A stretch of 64,000 bases of DNA from Thermoguttaceae bacterium (GTDB lineage: Bacteria; Planctomycetota; Planctomycetia; Pirellulales; Thermoguttaceae). How positions within the stretch are numbered: position 1 is the stretch's first letter; the number at the start of each line of letters is the position of its first letter. The translations under genes and the position numbers were made by a program. The stretch lies in contig JAFZNK010000333.1 of the NCBI GenBank assembly GCA_017550965.1, positions 67,935-131,934 of the forward strand. Reading direction: 5' to 3'. This document shows, one piece after another, positions 52,301-61,217 of this stretch. The notes below the pieces were generated by a model. That model saw nothing but the letters and a program-made list of their open reading frames with translations. It searched no databases and had not been told where the DNA came from.

Positions 52301-52882
52301 CCCGATTCACGCGCTAAAATAGGTTTTTATCGACGGTTGGACCGCGTAACGAAAATTGAAGAGATCGTGGAATTACGCAATGAATTGACGGATCGCTTTG
52401 GCGTTCTCACGCCCGAGGCCGAGCGTTTGTTCGTTTTAGCTCAAATTCGATTGTCAGCCTTCGAGTATCGAGTGAAGACCGTTCAAATGGAACAATTCGA
52501 AGGTCTCCTCTCATCTTGCAGTAAAATGTTGGCGATAACGTTTCGCGTCCAGAGTCTGATGTACAAGTTGCGAAGCAGATTAGAAAAGCGTAATGTTTCT
52601 ATGCGACTCGTTGAATCAGAGCAAGGTATTTTTAAGGGCTATATTGATATTCCCAAAGTTTTCTTTGATTCAAAGGGAAACGTCTATGAAGACGAAATTC
52701 TCGCCTATGCTTTAAGACTTTTTAGCGTTAAAGATTACGCTAAAAGCGACGCCGAGCGTTTTTCGGAACAGCGTTTAGAAATGACAGAAGACGAGACTAA
52801 CGCAGATAATACGAAACCTCAGTCCAGCGCTCCTCCATTAAGCTCGGCTTTAAAACGAGTCAAACAGAATAAAAAAAGTTGA
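49373..52882 (+). CDS. mfd: Transcription-repair coupling factor Mfd
   Basis: A 1169-residue ATP-dependent DNA translocase that pushes stalled RNA polymerase off DNA and recruits UvrA. The order is as usual. A UvrB-like N-part (LPGEYSARGHIVDIYAVDWD) comes first, then the RNA-polymerase-interaction region with DLVIHVERGLARFVG, and superfamily-2 helicase motifs. The Walker A is GDVGFGKTE (about residue 594) and DEEQ sits near 692. The motif VIESGLDIPNANT-like segment (TTIVESGLDIPNAN) and the TRG region (HQLRGRVGR) follow, then the C-terminal TRCF domain. The ATG at 49373 has GGGGAG 7 bases ahead; TTG 49361 is a weaker option. Confidence 0.96.
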   Translation: MSSSFFSSLKRKILASDSVQRTLQAVNVGESVVWNGCVGSSAALLGSTLSEHTNRTILVVVSKVALVERAASDWKLFTDAPVLTFPLLSTSSLDNSDEIFLSEDADFGTRLSVLKALDKRASSIKTADASSDESTCGQSERAPVVIASLAALTQPVPSIDQVVDDTISLKVGDEYGLDNLLQWLSEGAFHATTSVELPGEYSARGHIVDIYAVDWDYPIRIEFFGDAIESIRSFDIADQRSLEQKENTDISRLRTRTAAEGRFVDRLPEDSLILFYETDQIIGETTRLISERQHGDTKGFAVSDIVNELYRRPTVHAVSVASGTELASVSIDVNFYSVARLQGDLTHVENALNEIDGEQIDIICASEAEIRRLEETFALTKPSREGRIAYELGALAEGFEWREGKRLLIGSDQLFGRSISRRSKTVQTKKLSKTVDSFLELTSGDLVIHVERGLARFVGIETIKKANQLEDHLKLEFANKTFLYVPASKIGKIQRYIGSGKTIPKLASLKGTAWSKQKKDVQEAICELAAEMIELQAKREAWEGLAFPEDGPWQRDFESMFPYRETDDQLTAIEAIKKDMERTRPMDRLLCGDVGFGKTEVALRAAFKAVEAGFQVAMLAPTTVLVEQHYRTFSDRVAPFPIRVASLSRYSSKANQAATIEKLKSGEIDIVIGTHRIIQKDVQFKKLGLVIIDEEQKFGVRHKEQLKKFKSMVDVLTLTATPIPRTLHFSLIGIRDVSNLSTPPADRLPVETRVLRFNQDIVRNAVLRELNRGGQIYYLHNRVFDIEEKAAQLRRIAPEARIRVGHAQMSSAELESTMRDFVLKRFDMLVCTTIVESGLDIPNANTIFIDQSNRFGLAELHQLRGRVGREKRQAYCYLMLDANQTLSQDAAKRLHALEEYDKLGSGFQIAMKDLEIRGAGNILGTRQSGHIATIGYEMYCEFLEDAIRVLKKQPQKLRVDVEIDLPVSALLSDEYIPDSRAKIGFYRRLDRVTKIEEIVELRNELTDRFGVLTPEAERLFVLAQIRLSAFEYRVKTVQMEQFEGLLSSCSKMLAITFRVQSLMYKLRSRLEKRNVSMRLVESEQGIFKGYIDIPKVFFDSKGNVYEDEILAYALRLFSVKDYAKSDAERFSEQRLEMTEDETNADNTKPQSSAPPLSSALKRVKQNKKS

Positions 52883-53049
52883 TCGTTTTTCTGGATTGTC
52901 GCATCTTCGGCATTTCCGTATCTTGACGCCTGTTCTTCAAAAAGATAACAAGCAAAGAAATAAGGAAACTTGAGGCGCTCGTTTTAATTGTGACGCGTGC
53001 GAAATAGACAGAGAGGGGGTTCCATGTGAGAATCATTCTGCGATTAGAT

Positions 53050-53100
53050 AAATTAAAAGCGCAATCTTCCCTTAAGACCAATTCAAGGAAGATTGCGCTT
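53050..53100 (-). terminator. Intrinsic terminator of the 53.1 kb gene
   Basis: Fourteen-base arms (53057-53070, 53087-53100). The minus strand continues TTAATTT. The loop is 16 bases. Confidence 0.7.
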
Positions 53101-53117
53101 GAAATTGTGTAAATCGT

Positions 53118-54296
53118 TTATAAGTCTCGAGGATTAATAAACTTCCCCTTGGGACGAAGAACGTTTGCGTTTGTTTCAGCGTTCCGTTGTCGAGCGCTAT
53201 CTTTCGTCCCGTTGGAAATAGAATTAACGACAGTTTCGTCAGGTTGAACGAATGTCGGTTCGCCCTCTAAAGGCTGCAATTCGGCGTCGGCCGTATTTCT
53301 GGTCGACGTTTTTTGTGTCGTTGTTTTTTTTGAGGGAAATGAAATATTTCCAGACGCAGGCAGACGTACGATTTCTGTCGAAATAAACGATCTTTCAGAG
53401 ATTTGCAACGCATTAGGTCTAACCGGTAATGATTCCGGAGCAGTTTTTTCCGAAGCTAAGTCGACAACAGGAGTTGTTTGTCGATTCGAGCGTATATTAG
53501 GCAATCCCGTAACAACCCCATTGTTTCTGGAAGGAAGCTTTTCTTCGAATAGTGAAGATTTGGTTTTGCCATTCAGGAATTTTGGAGTTTCGCCGGCTGT
53601 TTGGCGTATGGGATAGCGTTTAGGAAATTCTTTGGGCGTTGCCGGCTCTTCGTCTTTTAGTTGAGGAAGTTGAAGATCTTCTGCCGGAGGTCGATTGACA
53701 GCAAGATATTGATTCAGTTCTTCTATTCTCTGTTCAATTTCTAACGCCGATTTTTCAGATTCGGCGTTTGGCGTTGTGGCGGAGATAGATTCGTCGTCTT
53801 GTTTGAAAAGCAATTCGTTCGTTTGCAGCTCTTCTTTTTCTAAGGCTGGACTTTGTCGCCGCGGAACCGAATAGGCATATTGCGGGGCGTGTTGAAGCGT
53901 TTGTGAAATTAGTCGGTTATTTTCTAAGTTTTGTCGGGTTTGTGCGTTGGAAGGAAACGTTCGATAGTAATCATACGCATTTCGGCGGGGTGAAAACGCG
54001 AATCTAGGTTTTGAAACTCTTTGTCTGGAATTGCCAAGCAATAACGCAGACCATATTTCGGAAGTCGTCGGTCTTGCTGAAACAGATTCGCTAACCTGTT
54101 CGTTATTTGACGCCTGTTCTGGAATCTTTTGCGTGCGGTCGTTTACATGACGTTCGACGCTCATAAATCGATCGTTGCCGATCGGAGTTTGTGGATTCTG
54201 TGCATGAGCTTGTTTGAACTGAATGGAAAACGACGCCAGGAGCGCTCCAACCAGAAATACCCGGTTAATATTTGACCAAGTTTTCGAGAATGTCAT
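53118..54296 (-). CDS. Exported protein of unknown function, low complexity
   Basis: A 392-residue protein that I do not recognise. A clear signal peptide (RVFLVGALLASFSIQFKQAHA) covers about residues 12-32. The remainder is Pro/Ser/Glu/Arg-rich with no evident domain. It has repeated R-S/P-type short motifs and long polar stretches, so it is likely disordered and lies in the periplasm or at the cell surface. A strong terminator lies downstream and the ATG has an AGGTTT-like weak ribosome site. It may be part of the planctomycete cell envelope, but no evidence decides this. Confidence 0.65.
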   Translation of the reverse strand: MTFSKTWSNINRVFLVGALLASFSIQFKQAHAQNPQTPIGNDRFMSVERHVNDRTQKIPEQASNNEQVSESVSARPTTSEIWSALLLGNSRQRVSKPRFAFSPRRNAYDYYRTFPSNAQTRQNLENNRLISQTLQHAPQYAYSVPRRQSPALEKEELQTNELLFKQDDESISATTPNAESEKSALEIEQRIEELNQYLAVNRPPAEDLQLPQLKDEEPATPKEFPKRYPIRQTAGETPKFLNGKTKSSLFEEKLPSRNNGVVTGLPNIRSNRQTTPVVDLASEKTAPESLPVRPNALQISERSFISTEIVRLPASGNISFPSKKTTTQKTSTRNTADAELQPLEGEPTFVQPDETVVNSISNGTKDSARQRNAETNANVLRPKGKFINPRDL

Positions 54297-54521
54297 ATAA
54301 ACCTCGATCTAATCGTCGCTGGAACGTCTATGAAGGACGAACCTCGAAGAATCATTTAACGATTTCTTTTTAACGACCAATCATGCGACTCTTGTCTGAA
54401 ACGCGCGTTGGAACGTTGTTTCAGACTCTCGTTTTTGAAAAAGGATGGACCGGCTTTAATTTGTCATGTTTTTCGGTAGGCTCTTGCTATTGATTCTGCT
54501 GGAGAACAAAGCGTCTTTACC

Positions 54522-55178
54522 TTACCGTGTTCGGAAGAAACCTGAATCAATCAGCTGAGGATCGGCCGGCTTGCCATTAACCCCTTCTGCAGGTTGTTGC
54601 ATTTGGAGAGGAGCGTTTTGAAGCCCTTCGTTGAGTCTCGCGCACGTCCAAAAAGCAATTTCTCCATCTTGAACAAGAAGGTCTCTTTCGTTTGCGCCGG
54701 GAAGTGCGTAAACCAAAACGATTCCCGTATTAATTTCCGCTACATAAACGAACGATTGGGATAAATTACCGACGGAACCGACGTTCCTTGTGTCAGTTTC
54801 GCCTGTAACCATGAGGAACTTCGGCGCGGTAGGAACGGAGACGTTGAATTGCTCGGCCGTTTTAACAAGGTCGCCCTTTAGATTTCGCGAAAACAATTTC
54901 TGAAACGAAGGGGCGGAACGCGAAATGACCGCAGCAGACAAACGTCCGCTTTGCGAGTCAAGATAGTACATTGCCTCAATGTTCGCCCCAAACGCCCCCG
55001 TTGCGACAATAACTCCGTCGCTTTCGCTCGAAGCCGAAGCAAAAACCGGAATCGGGAGATTGGCGCTCGATAAAGCGTTTTCCTGCTCGGAAACGCGAGT
55101 TCCAAGCATATAACCTCCAACAGCCAAGCTTAACGACAGTATTGCAACGCCCAGACCAAATAAGATTGATTGTTTCAT
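54522..55178 (-). CDS. Membrane-anchored protein of unknown function
   Basis: A 218-residue protein that I do not recognise. Residues 4-25 (SILFGLGVAILSLSLAVGGYML) are one N-terminal helix with no cleavage site, so the protein is probably anchored in the inner membrane with its C-terminal part outside. The rest is a compact beta-rich block of about 150 residues, with YYLDSQSGRLSAAVISRS and SFVYVAEINTGIVLVYALPG, that might be a small beta-propeller-like or signalling domain. Similar short proteins occur in planctomycetes with no known role. The gene stands alone, 225 bases before the 53 kb exported protein and divergent from gltA. Confidence 0.6.
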   Translation of the reverse strand: MKQSILFGLGVAILSLSLAVGGYMLGTRVSEQENALSSANLPIPVFASASSESDGVIVATGAFGANIEAMYYLDSQSGRLSAAVISRSAPSFQKLFSRNLKGDLVKTAEQFNVSVPTAPKFLMVTGETDTRNVGSVGNLSQSFVYVAEINTGIVLVYALPGANERDLLVQDGEIAFWTCARLNEGLQNAPLQMQQPAEGVNGKPADPQLIDSGFFRTR

Positions 55179-55699
55179 CTTGACATCCGTTTAGGTTTAC
55201 TAACTCAGGACTGTTAAACGCCCCTCAAATACGTTTTTTAGTTGATTAAACGCGTTCGTTAGATAAAAGCGCAACGAACGACGCTTGCCGGAGGATAGCT
55301 TTTTTACGTTTTGACGTCTAGACGAGTTTAATCCGTAATTTGCAAAACTTAACAAAACGGTTTAACTTCTTTTTTGCATGTTTGGAGGCGGAGATAGAGA
55401 CTTTTGGAAACAGTATGTGTAATGAAAGAATTGGCGTGAAATGATACTGTTGAATGAATAATTAGAAAGTATTATGTATAAGTATCAGTTATACAGTGAG
55501 AAATTTAGTATAATTTTAGAATATTGTCCTTTTCAAATAAAGGCGACGTTTTATAATGTCGGGCTGTGTGTAGATGGTGATCGCGAGCGCTTGTAAGATG
55601 AAGATTGTGACGCTTGAGAGTTGTGTTTTAGCGTGATTTTCATCCAAAACGTCGGGAGCGAGCGAATCGCTCCTCTTTAACGAAACGTAGGAGACGAAT
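55179..55699. other. 521-base divergent region upstream of gltA
   Basis: No gene. A TATAAT lies at 55509-55514 and could be the -10 of gltA, but a matching -35 at 17 bases is poor. The rest is AT-rich. Confidence 0.35.
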
Positions 55700-56998
55700 A
55701 TGTCCGACTTATCAGATTCGGCAAAACTTCTTATTGACGGCAAGACGATCGATCTGAACGTTTATACCGGAGTTGAAGGCGAACGTTCTATCGACGTTAC
55801 TTCGTTGTTTAAGGATCATGGATTGACGACGTACGATCCGTCCTTGGGCAATACCGCAATTTGCCGAAGTTCGATCACCTATATTGACGGAGAACGCGGA
55901 GTACTTCGTTATCGTGGAATTCCGATTGAACAGTTTGATCGTCCGAAACCTAATTATATTGAGGTAGCATGGGCGCTGATATTCGGCCGTCTACCTGATG
56001 ATGAGGAGTTGTCGCAATTTCGCGAAATGCTAACCAGGCATGAACTCCTTCACGAAGGATTGAGTAATCAATTTATGGCGCTTCCCGTCGACGCGCCGCC
56101 GATGGCGATTTTGTCCGCTATGATTAGCATGATGGCATGTTATCATAAGGAGTTTTTGCTTCTTGAAGACGAAAAGTCGTTGATGGGCGCCGCCGCTCGG
56201 TTGATTAGTAAAATTCGTACGATTGCCGCGTTTACTCATCGTAGGGCTATGGGGTTGCCGTTTATCTATCCTGATCCGAGTTTACGATATTGCGCCAATT
56301 TCCTGCATATGATGTTTTCGTTGCCTTATAAGCAGTTTGACGTTTCGGAGGAAATGGAGGACGCGCTTAATTTGGTCTTCATTTTGCACGCAGACCATGA
56401 ACAAAATTGTAGCGCCAGCGCTGTGAGAGTCGTCTGTTCGGCTCAGGCGAACTTGTTCGCTTCGTGTAGCGCCGGCGTAAACGCCCTTTGGGGGCCTTTG
56501 CATGGCGGCGCAAACGTTAAAGTCATGGAAATGCTTGAGGCTATATATCGCGGAGGATATCGGCCAGAAGACTGTATTGCCGCGGCAAAGGATAAAAACG
56601 ACTCCTTTCGGCTTTACGGATTTGGGCATCGTGTGTATCGAAATTACGATCCGCGCGCCAAGATATTAAAAACTGCTTGCGATCGATTGTTTAAGACCCT
56701 GAAGCGTAACGATCCGTTGTTGGACATTGCCAGAAAGTTGGAAGAACTTGCGTTGAAGGATCCCTATTTCGTCGATCGAAAATTGTATCCGAACGTCGAT
56801 TTCTACAGCGGGATTTTACTTAGAGCAATGGGAATTCCGACGGATATGTTTACCGTCATGTTTGCCATCGGACGTCTTCCCGGTTGGATTGCCCAATGGA
56901 AGGAACAACATTTTGCAGAAGGCGGCAAAATCATTCGTCCGCGTCAATTGTACGTAGGGAATCCCAAAACAGACTATATCGAAATGGAAAAACGCTGA
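55700..56998 (+). CDS. gltA: Citrate synthase
   Basis: A 432-residue TCA-cycle enzyme that condenses acetyl-CoA and oxaloacetate. The N-terminal type-II signature (YDPSLGNTAICRSSITYIDG, RYRGIPIEQF) matches the longer bacterial form. Catalytic His and Asp are seen in HADHEQNCSASAVRV, PLHGGANVKVME and GFGHRVYRNYDPR. A TAGGAG site precedes the ATG. The gene is monocistronic. Confidence 0.96.
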   Translation: MSDLSDSAKLLIDGKTIDLNVYTGVEGERSIDVTSLFKDHGLTTYDPSLGNTAICRSSITYIDGERGVLRYRGIPIEQFDRPKPNYIEVAWALIFGRLPDDEELSQFREMLTRHELLHEGLSNQFMALPVDAPPMAILSAMISMMACYHKEFLLLEDEKSLMGAAARLISKIRTIAAFTHRRAMGLPFIYPDPSLRYCANFLHMMFSLPYKQFDVSEEMEDALNLVFILHADHEQNCSASAVRVVCSAQANLFASCSAGVNALWGPLHGGANVKVMEMLEAIYRGGYRPEDCIAAAKDKNDSFRLYGFGHRVYRNYDPRAKILKTACDRLFKTLKRNDPLLDIARKLEELALKDPYFVDRKLYPNVDFYSGILLRAMGIPTDMFTVMFAIGRLPGWIAQWKEQHFAEGGKIIRPRQLYVGNPKTDYIEMEKR

Positions 56999-57222
56999 AT
57001 TGGATTTCTTCGATCCAATAACGTTTTCTATTCAAAGGGGCGGCGAACTTGTTTTTGCCGTCCCTCGTTGTATGGCGGCTTGGGGTTCTGTCCAAAGATA
57101 TATTGCTTTTTCTCCTTTTTTTTTGTAGATTCTCTCCGATTGGTCGAGTTGTTTGGAAAATTCTTTGGACGGCTTCGCTTCGCGTTTAACGACTCTGCGA
57201 CTTTTAGGAACGTTTAAATAAT

Positions 57223-57339
57223 ATGACTGGCGCAAAAAAGAATTCCAAATCCGGAAAGAGTTCTCGTACGCCAGCCAGAGTTAACGCAGGCAAACGCAAA
57301 CATATTAACAACCTTTGGACGTTCTATTTAGATTCGTAA
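57223..57339 (+). CDS. Small basic protein (38 residues), unknown
   Basis: A short open frame of 38 residues. It is Lys/Arg/Ser-rich over the first 26 residues (KKNSKSGKSSRTPARV and GKRKH) and ends with a hydrophobic-acidic tail (WTFYLDS). An AGGA lies about 15 bases upstream, too far for a good site. The stop at 57337 lies 7 bases before the start of the toroid gene, so it could be a coupled leader peptide. Evidence is weak, but the composition looks coding-like. Confidence 0.35.
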   Translation: MTGAKKNSKSGKSSRTPARVNAGKRKHINNLWTFYLDS

Positions 57340-57345
57340 AACGTC

Positions 57346-59175
57346 TTGTTTGACGAATACCCCGTTGTTTTATCGCCCGAAGACGGTTTGGATAGGTCCG
57401 GTGTTGTTTTTCAGACGAACAAATCTTTTAACACGGTCGTTAGCGACGAAAGTGACAACTCTGATAGTAATTCAGACAGTTCGGAAGAAGAATCAGGGTG
57501 GCGTAATCTCGGCGTCTGGCAGTTCTTCCTGCGCGTAGCCTTATCGCGACAGAATATAAGCGCTTCTGTCAGTATTCTTGTCCATGCAATTGTTATCTTG
57601 ATATTGTTTTCTATCATTATCTCGACGAAGGTTGGGACACTAGGCAATTCAACTCTGTTTAGTTTTTCCAGCGAAGCGGCCGAGGATTTGAGTTTTGTTA
57701 ATTCCGAGGGTGAAACCCTCGACGATAACGTTGAATTAGACGTTTCGCCCGAATTTCTAAGTTCTGACGCCGAACAAACGCTTGATAGAGAAATCGACGA
57801 ACAGCACACTCGAGCTTTTTCAGAAGAAACTCATTTGAACACCGATTCTTCCAACGTTGACGACATTGATAATATTTTACCTCGCGCCGATGAATTGGGG
57901 GGTGGAATTCCGTTTTATTCAAAGAAGGGTTCAACCGATAACCGTACCCCAGGAGGAAGAAGTAAGGGCGTTCCCGGCAGACAAGGAGACGTTACGAAAG
58001 AGAGCGAGGACGCTGTCGAACGGGGACTTGATTGGCTTGCGCGGCACCAATTGCCGGACGGCGGTTGGTCGTTTGATCTCACTGAAAAGGATTCTAACGG
58101 GCGTGAAGGCGCATGCGGAGGACAGTGTTCTAACTCCACAAGCACGTCCGGAGGGAACGTCTACAAACGGGGATTGCATCCGAGTCGAATGGCGGCGACA
58201 GCGATAGCTCTGTTGCCGTTTTTGGGAGCCGGATATACTCATACGGACTCAAATCAGTACCAAAAGACTGTCGCCGCCGGATTGCGTTATCTCGAGTACA
58301 ACGCTGTAATTTCTGAGGAAAACGAAGTTGATTTTCGAGCCGGATTTGATCAGGACGGAGCGGCGTATGTGCAAGCTCTCGTTGTGTTGACGTTTTGTGA
58401 AGCGTACGAGATGACGAAAGATCCCAATTTAAAGTCGCTGGCGCAGGGAGGATTGAAGAAGATCGAGAACTCCCAGCTTAATGACGGAGGTTGGCGCTAT
58501 TATTTTCCTGGGGATTTAGGATTCCATGCAAATGTTCCCGGAGACACGTCCGTTCTGGGATGGCAGATGTTGGCGCTCCGATCGGGCGTTTCCGCCGGTT
58601 TTTCGATTAACCCGTCAGTCGCGTATCGCGCGGGCAATTTTCTTGATCTTGTCATGTCTAAGGACTCGCGGATGTATCGTTATCAACCGGGGTCGAAAGA
58701 AAATAAGTCAGAAACGTGGGGCACGACTGCCGTAGGCGTCCTGATTCGCGAGTATTTGGGATGGGAACCCGGCAATTCGCAACTTGACGCCGGAATAGAC
58801 CAAATCGCGAGTTGGATAGACGACGCCGATTCTATATGGCAAAAGGTTAAAAAAGGTTCTCGAACTGAAAAAACAAGGAATGGAACGTTGACCTTTTTTC
58901 GCGACGATCGGCTCGTTTACAATCTTTACTTTTCGTACTACGCGGCGCTTGCGCTTCATCACTATGGCGGGAAGACATGGCAGAGGCATTTTGCTAAACA
59001 ACGAGATTTTTTGGTGGAAACCCAGTCTCGCGGCGGCGCTTTTGGCAATTCCTGCGAAAGGGGTAGTTGGTTGTTTTACGACAAGTATATGAACGACGGA
59101 GGAAGATTGCTCAACACGTCGCTTGCGATACTGATATTAGAGACTCCTTATCGTTATTTGCCAATGTATCAATAA
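57346..59175 (+). CDS. Membrane-anchored prenyltransferase/squalene-oxidase repeat (alpha/alpha-toroid) protein
   Basis: A 609-residue protein. An acidic N-terminal part (residues 1-50) comes before one transmembrane helix (about 65-90: SASVSILVHAIVILILFSIII). A Ser/Glu-rich linker then leads to the toroid part (about 220-600). This has repeated helix-turn motifs such as AVERGLDWLARHQLPDGGW and KKIENSQLNDGGWRYYF. Such proteins are common in planctomycetes. They resemble terpene cyclases, but the catalytic DxDD motif was not seen, so they may be scaffold or binding proteins outside the membrane. The start is TTG 57346 with no clear ribosome site, likely coupled to the small ORF upstream. Confidence 0.78.
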   Translation: MFDEYPVVLSPEDGLDRSGVVFQTNKSFNTVVSDESDNSDSNSDSSEEESGWRNLGVWQFFLRVALSRQNISASVSILVHAIVILILFSIIISTKVGTLGNSTLFSFSSEAAEDLSFVNSEGETLDDNVELDVSPEFLSSDAEQTLDREIDEQHTRAFSEETHLNTDSSNVDDIDNILPRADELGGGIPFYSKKGSTDNRTPGGRSKGVPGRQGDVTKESEDAVERGLDWLARHQLPDGGWSFDLTEKDSNGREGACGGQCSNSTSTSGGNVYKRGLHPSRMAATAIALLPFLGAGYTHTDSNQYQKTVAAGLRYLEYNAVISEENEVDFRAGFDQDGAAYVQALVVLTFCEAYEMTKDPNLKSLAQGGLKKIENSQLNDGGWRYYFPGDLGFHANVPGDTSVLGWQMLALRSGVSAGFSINPSVAYRAGNFLDLVMSKDSRMYRYQPGSKENKSETWGTTAVGVLIREYLGWEPGNSQLDAGIDQIASWIDDADSIWQKVKKGSRTEKTRNGTLTFFRDDRLVYNLYFSYYAALALHHYGGKTWQRHFAKQRDFLVETQSRGGAFGNSCERGSWLFYDKYMNDGGRLLNTSLAILILETPYRYLPMYQ

Positions 59176-59368
59176 TTGTCAGAGAAAAGACAAGGGTGTT
59201 AAAATAGAAAAATTACATAAATAATATAAAACTTGTGAATTGATCTACCATTTTTATTTTTTTTTGTTAAAATGCAGTAATGCTTGACCGTTGGAAGTTT
59301 GTATAGTTTTCGTTTGTTGAAAACGACGAGCAGACGGTTCACAGGAATTGATAGCGAGGATAGTTGTG

Positions 59369-60286
59369 ATGAGCAAAAACTCCTTTTGTGGCGTAATCTG
59401 CGTTTTGCTTTTTGCGTTAGTTACACAGACAGCTTTTAGCGCCGATAAAGACAGGTATGCTGTGGCGAACATTTGGGAAGCAGGCAGTTATACATTAAGG
59501 CAGGATTGTTTCATTTCTCTGATAACCTCCGTCGACAAAAAAGTCGCTTCACGCGACCAAACGCAGGTCTTGTTCACATGGCACGCCGACGTTTCTGAAT
59601 TGGAGGACGGCGGGATTCAGAAGATGAATCTTCAAGCTTCGCGTGTGATGCTTCGTTACGACTCCAACGATGAAGAATTGGCGTTCTTCGACAGTTCTAA
59701 CGAGGGCGCTAACAACGATTTTGTTAAAGAAGTTTTTCGTCGTTTTACAAGCGCGTCTGTTGAAGTCGTTTTTAAGAACGGCGAAATTGAAAACGTTTCT
59801 GTTAAAAAAGACGTTTGGGAAGGTTTCGAACCGGAAGCCGAGGATGAGAAAGCCTTTTTTGAACGCTTCCAAGCGCTGTTAACCAAAGAAACGTTTAAAC
59901 AAATTTTTGATCCTTTCTGCTGGGTTGCGAATCAAGAGGAAGTCTCGGTTAAAGACAAATGGTCTAACGACGTTATTACAACTGTTCAGGGAGTTGGAGA
60001 TCAGAACCTGACATGGGACTGTAAGTTGGATTCGGTTAAAAAGAGCGGATCTTCGACATTTGCAAACGTTGTCGCAGACAGCGCGCTTGAAGTCAAAGTC
60101 AACGATCTTTTAACCGCAAACCTCAAGGCGAATCTTAAAGTTAAATTCAATACAAGAATTGGCTCGCCTGTTGAGCTTGAATCGAGAACAACCGTGACTG
60201 CCGTTAAGAAGAGCGAAAATACGGAAGAACCGGAAAAGAATATCGTCGCGCTTCAGCGAAATAATTTGACGGTTGCCAGGAGATAG
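59369..60286 (+). CDS. Exported protein of unknown function (DUF6263-like)
   Basis: A 305-residue exported protein. The signal peptide (FCGVICVLLFALVTQTAFSA) ends near residue 25. The rest is a soluble beta-rich domain with no catalytic motif visible, and I do not recognise a characterised family. Weak similarity to DUF6263-type proteins is an impression only. The start is ATG 59369, with GAGGA 9 bases ahead; the longer TTG frame begins at 59348. Its 3' end contains the greA promoter. Confidence 0.65.
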   Translation: MSKNSFCGVICVLLFALVTQTAFSADKDRYAVANIWEAGSYTLRQDCFISLITSVDKKVASRDQTQVLFTWHADVSELEDGGIQKMNLQASRVMLRYDSNDEELAFFDSSNEGANNDFVKEVFRRFTSASVEVVFKNGEIENVSVKKDVWEGFEPEAEDEKAFFERFQALLTKETFKQIFDPFCWVANQEEVSVKDKWSNDVITTVQGVGDQNLTWDCKLDSVKKSGSSTFANVVADSALEVKVNDLLTANLKANLKVKFNTRIGSPVELESRTTVTAVKKSENTEEPEKNIVALQRNNLTVARR

Positions 60287-60300
60287 AACTGTTGTATAAT
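60273..60300 (+). promoter_or_regulatory. Promoter of greA
   Basis: TTGCCA (60273-60278), 16-base spacer, TATAAT (60295-60300). It sits at the 3' end of the preceding gene and leaves a leader of about 210 bases. Confidence 0.6.
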
Positions 60301-60448
60301 ACCTCTTGCGGCTGAGTTCAGGTTTGTTCAAAGCTGAAACGGTCGGCGACGCTCGTTTTGGCGTTGTGACAAAGGCGTGGTTCAGTGTTGCGCTGTTCAA
60401 CTTAGCCTGTTTTTTGAAAGCATACTTACCGCCGTATATTTTTCTATA

Positions 60449-60480
60449 AGGCGCGCGTTGTTGGACGCGCGCCTTTTGCT
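60449..60480 (+). terminator. Terminator-like hairpin in the greA leader
   Basis: Ten-base arms AGGCGCGCGT/ACGCGCGCCT (60449-60458, 60465-60474), 6-base loop, then TTTTGC. It lies 40 bases before the greA start. It is GC-rich, with a short T-run, so it may attenuate transcription. Confidence 0.55.
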
Positions 60481-60514
60481 ATCTGAAAAATGCGAGAAAG
60501 GAAATATTAAAGTC

Positions 60515-60994
60515 ATGTCCGATCCAATTCCAATGACCAGCGAGGGATACGCTCGTTTGAAGAAGGAAATAGAACGCCTGGAAAACGTTGAAAAACCGCC
60601 GATTCTCGAACGTATCGCGGCTGCTCGCGAAGAAGGCGATCTTAGCGAAAACGCCGAATATCACGGCGCGCGTGAGTCGTTGGCGTTGCTTAAAGCTAAA
60701 ATCGAAGATCTTAGAGATCGTATTGCGCGGGCTCAGATCATTGATCCTTCGGAGATGCCCCAGGACGAAATTCGCTTTGGAGCTACGGTTGTTGTAAAGC
60801 GTTTGAGAGATAAAAAAGAAATAACATATACGCTGGTAGGCGCCGGCGAAGAAGATTTTGAAACGGGAAAGATTCTTTGCACGTGTCCGCTGGCGCAAAG
60901 TTTTCTTGGCAAAAAAGTCGGCGAGACCGCCGAATTTAAATCGGCAAGAGGCGTTCAAAAGTACGAAATTTTAAGAATCAATTACGATTTTTAG
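60515..60994 (+). CDS. greA: Transcription elongation factor GreA
   Basis: A 159-residue factor that rescues backtracked RNA polymerase by stimulating cleavage of the nascent RNA. The N-terminal coiled coil has the acidic tip (AREEGDLSENAEY) with the two functional acidic residues, followed by the C-terminal FKBP-like domain (SFLGKKVGETAEFK). The start is ATG 60515 with AGAAAGGAAA upstream. A longer open frame exists but includes the hairpin. Confidence 0.96.
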   Translation: MSDPIPMTSEGYARLKKEIERLENVEKPPILERIAAAREEGDLSENAEYHGARESLALLKAKIEDLRDRIARAQIIDPSEMPQDEIRFGATVVVKRLRDKKEITYTLVGAGEEDFETGKILCTCPLAQSFLGKKVGETAEFKSARGVQKYEILRINYDF

Positions 60995-61007
60995 AGGGGA
61001 GTTGGCT

Positions 61008-61040
61008 CAACGTTTCGACAATCCGCGTCTCGAAACGTTG
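61008..61040. other. Stem-loop after greA
   Basis: Eleven-base perfect arms (61008-61018, 61030-61040), 11-base loop, no T-run. Confidence 0.5.
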
Positions 61041-61118
61041 CCTGCGAAACGCCGACTTCTCGACAGATTGTTACTCTTGTAGACTAATATATTTGAGATT
61101 AGCGTCCCCCCACGGTCA

Positions 61119-61160
61119 CAACGAGCGTCTTTCTTTCCGGAAAGGCGCTCGTTGAGTTTT
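61119..61160 (+). terminator. Intrinsic terminator between greA and the Gfo/Idh gene
   Basis: Fifteen-pair stem (61119-61133, 61140-61154, one G-T pair), 6-base loop, then AGTTTTC. Confidence 0.7.
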
Positions 61161-61217
61161 CAGGTCAAAAACTGAAACTGAAAAAAGCCCAAATAGTTTT
61201 GTTTATGCTTACGCGAT

